Source: Methylotenera_A sp040387515 (lineage in GTDB: Bacteria > Pseudomonadota > Gammaproteobacteria > Burkholderiales > Methylophilaceae). From it: a stretch of 64,000 nt of DNA. The translations under genes were made by a program, and so were the position numbers. The number at the start of each line of letters is the position of its first letter. The stretch's first letter is position 1. Below, piece by piece: positions 62,120-64,000 of this stretch. The stretch spans positions 1 through 64,000 of the forward strand of contig JAZKDP010000007.1 in the NCBI GenBank assembly GCA_040387515.1. The letters are read 5' to 3'. A model generated the notes under the pieces. That model was not told where the DNA came from. It saw only the letters and a list, made by a program, of their open reading frames with translations, and ran no database searches.

Positions 62120-63212
62120 TTCTGTAACTTCTAAACCCACGATTATTGGCTGGGATATTGGCGGCGCGCATCTTAAAGCCGTTGTACTGGATGCAAACGG
62201 TATGCAGATGAGTTGCATACAACTGCCCTGTGCATTGTGGCGCGGATTAACCGAACTTGAGTCTAGTATTAAAGCGGTTTTTAGCCAGATTGGCTTGCAA
62301 CCACATGATGTGCTGCACGCAGTCACGATGACTGGTGAGTTGGTGGATTTGTTTCCCAATCGTTATACCGGTGTATGCGAAATTGCAAAATATGCTGTTG
62401 GTTTGTTGGGACAAGATACATTCTTTTATGCCGCAGATAATGGCCTTGTTCAGTTGGATGAGGTCGCTGAAAATGCGTTGCAAATCGCCTCAACCAACTG
62501 GCATGCAAGCGCCAGTTTACTGGCTAAGCATGTGAGTAATGCACTGTTGATTGATATTGGCAGTACAACTACCGATATTATTCCGATAGTGCATGGAAAA
62601 GTTGCATTAGAAGGTTTATCGGATGGCAGCCGCATGCAGCATGATGTCTTAGTTTATACAGGTGTTGTGCGCACACCTATTATGGCATTGGCGCAAAAGC
62701 TAACCTTAAGCGATGGTGCAGAAGAGATTGAAATGAATGTGGCGGCAGAGTTTTTTGCGACTACGGCTGATGTCTATCGATTAACCGGTGAATTACCTTT
62801 AGCAAAAGATATGGCGGAAACTGCCGATGGACAAGGTAAGACACAACAGGAATCTGCACGCAGACTGGCGCGAATGGTGGGATTCGACTTGGAAGATAAG
62901 CCGATTGAAGCATGGGTGAAATTGGCTTTTTCATGCAGGGCTTTGCAGTTAAAGCAATTGAAATCGGCCACTTTAAAACATCTTAAACCCAACATCCCAA
63001 TTATTGGCGCAGGTGCAGGCAGCTTTTTAGTGCAAGCGCTGGCGGCAGAATTGGACTGTGAATATCGTTTACTCACTGACGTTTTAAAGTCAGAACCAGG
63101 TCAGCTTGCTAATGATTCGCAGTTGGCAGATTTGGAAATGTGTTTCCCTGCCCATGCAGTGGCGCGTTTGGCTTTAAATAGTCAATCACTGCACAAGGCA
63201 GCTTGTCTATGA
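62112..63212 (+). CDS. Hydantoinase/ASKHA-fold protein of the H4MPT island (MfnF-like)
   Basis: A 366-residue protein with an actin-like phosphate loop at the start (IIGWDIGGAHLKAVVLDANG) and a second at about 147 (LLIDIGSTTTDIIPI), as in hydantoinase/oxoprolinase relatives. It resembles the archaeal MfnF group, which couples the furan and tyramine parts of methanofuran. It overlaps genes on both sides (8 bases before, 4 bases after with pabB), so it is in an operon. Role by family and context. Confidence 0.85.
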   Translation: MSNSVTSKPTIIGWDIGGAHLKAVVLDANGMQMSCIQLPCALWRGLTELESSIKAVFSQIGLQPHDVLHAVTMTGELVDLFPNRYTGVCEIAKYAVGLLGQDTFFYAADNGLVQLDEVAENALQIASTNWHASASLLAKHVSNALLIDIGSTTTDIIPIVHGKVALEGLSDGSRMQHDVLVYTGVVRTPIMALAQKLTLSDGAEEIEMNVAAEFFATTADVYRLTGELPLAKDMAETADGQGKTQQESARRLARMVGFDLEDKPIEAWVKLAFSCRALQLKQLKSATLKHLKPNIPIIGAGAGSFLVQALAAELDCEYRLLTDVLKSEPGQLANDSQLADLEMCFPAHAVARLALNSQSLHKAACL

Positions 63213-64000
63213 GCTTGTTACAACATGAATTAACCTATCACCATGATAGTGCGGTGTTATTTGAACAGATTGCACATCAAAAATGGGCGATGCTATTAGA
63301 TAGTGGGCAGGCAATCAATCCCGCTACAGGTTTGGCTGGCAGCCAATATGGTCGTTATGATGTGATGGTGGCCGAGCCATTTATCACACTGGTTACCAAA
63401 GATAAATGTACGCAATTAACCCAAAATGGCCAGACAAGCGTTTCTGAAGATGATCCGTTTGTGTTGCTGAATGACTTACTTAACCAATATAAAGTAAGCA
63501 AAAATAAGACAGATCTGAATAAGGATGCTCAGGCAGATTACCCATTTGCAGGCGGTGCATTGGGCTATTTTGCTTATGATTTAGCGCGTAGTATTGAAAA
63601 GTTACCCAATATTGCCGCGCCAGCTGCGGATACGCCAGAAATGATGGTTGGATTTTATGATTGGGCCGTGGTGGTGGATCACCGTGAGAAACGTTGTTTA
63701 TTAGTTTCGCATGGATTAACGGACGCTGTGAAAGCGAACTGGCAGGCCTTATGTGCAAGGTTTGATGTTGCGGTTTCTAATCATTCAAATCAATTATCTA
63801 AAAGTGAGTTTAAAGTCAGCTCGAAAATTCAATCCAATTTAAGCCAATCAGAATATTTCCAAGCATTTGCAAAGATTAAGTCCTATATTGCCGCAGGTGA
63901 TTGTTATCAAGTCAACTTAGCACAACGCTTTTCAGCCGAAGTAAAAGGCGATAGTTGGCAGGCGTACAAAAAATTACGCGAAATTAGCCCAGCACCTTTT
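63209..64000 (+). CDS. pabB: Aminodeoxychorismate synthase component I, cut by window end
   Basis: The ATG overlaps the stop of the preceding gene (ATGA), and 264 codons are visible without a stop. The N-terminal part has LLDSGQ...YGRYDVMVAEPFITL, and the visible end, IAAGDCYQVNLAQRFSAE followed by ISPAPF, is the start of the chorismate-binding domain. It makes 4-amino-4-deoxychorismate, a precursor of p-aminobenzoate. In this island that is probably used for folate and/or H4MPT synthesis. Confidence 0.92.
   Translation, partial: MSLLQHELTYHHDSAVLFEQIAHQKWAMLLDSGQAINPATGLAGSQYGRYDVMVAEPFITLVTKDKCTQLTQNGQTSVSEDDPFVLLNDLLNQYKVSKNKTDLNKDAQADYPFAGGALGYFAYDLARSIEKLPNIAAPAADTPEMMVGFYDWAVVVDHREKRCLLVSHGLTDAVKANWQALCARFDVAVSNHSNQLSKSEFKVSSKIQSNLSQSEYFQAFAKIKSYIAAGDCYQVNLAQRFSAEVKGDSWQAYKKLREISPAPF

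Noticed and set aside
1..64000. CRISPR array, insertion sequence or prophage
   Set aside because: No regularly spaced repeats, transposase or phage genes are seen in the window.

Overview
The window comes from a betaproteobacterial methylotroph of the Methylophilaceae (Methylotenera/Methylophilus type). This is inferred from gene content: hexulose-phosphate synthase and isomerase plus transaldolase (ribulose monophosphate cycle), and a tetrahydromethanopterin (H4MPT)/methylofuran island containing mtdB, mch, beta-RFAP synthase, several ATP-grasp ligases, a HisA-like protein and pabB. The DNA is moderately AT-rich.

Region 1 (about 0.3-39.5 kb) is an envelope and uptake island. It encodes four TonB-dependent receptors, a PepSY membrane protein, a dedicated TonB-ExbB-ExbD set, secreted proteins of unknown function (a DUF6152 protein and three proteins carrying a PDxSGxW motif), an MdtABC-type RND efflux operon preceded by cytochrome b561 and cytochrome c', a GlcG/HbpS protein, a ScsB/DsbD-type reductase, a redoxin, an RcnR-like metal repressor, a rhodanese/SMP-30 fusion, a dienelactone hydrolase, two four-helix membrane proteins and a haem-c protein. 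A sigma-54 activator (4277-5383) with no sensor domain sits inside this island.

The main discovery is regulatory. Eight intergenic sites in this island have the sigma-54 -24/-12 pattern (GG-N10-GC, usually TTGGCAT/C...TGC). Seven of the eight carry a pair of 16-bp dyads, TGTTKC-N4-GMAACA, with starts 30-31 bp apart, placed 50-131 bp upstream. They look like the enhancer sites of one activator. A second element, ATAGG-N7-CCTAT with G/C tracts, lies at the predicted start site of three of these promoters and upstream of a fourth. It resembles operators of the CsoR/RcnR/FrmR family, one member of which is encoded at 32200-32496. I propose a metal- or metabolite-gated sigma-54 regulon for TonB-dependent uptake and periplasmic processing of an unknown substrate.

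Region 2 (39.6-46 kb) holds two small exported proteins, a chromate transporter, a periplasmic glutathione peroxidase, and PEP synthase with its regulatory kinase/pyrophosphorylase.

Region 3 (46-52.2 kb and 60.3-64 kb) holds the H4MPT/methylofuran genes. They are interrupted by a signalling cluster (52.2-57.4 kb: OmpR-type regulator, LysM-FecR protein, CHASE2 histidine kinase, diguanylate cyclase) and by tal-hps-hpi (57.7-60.2 kb). A tRNA-Ser 3' end opens the window and a truncated pabB closes it.
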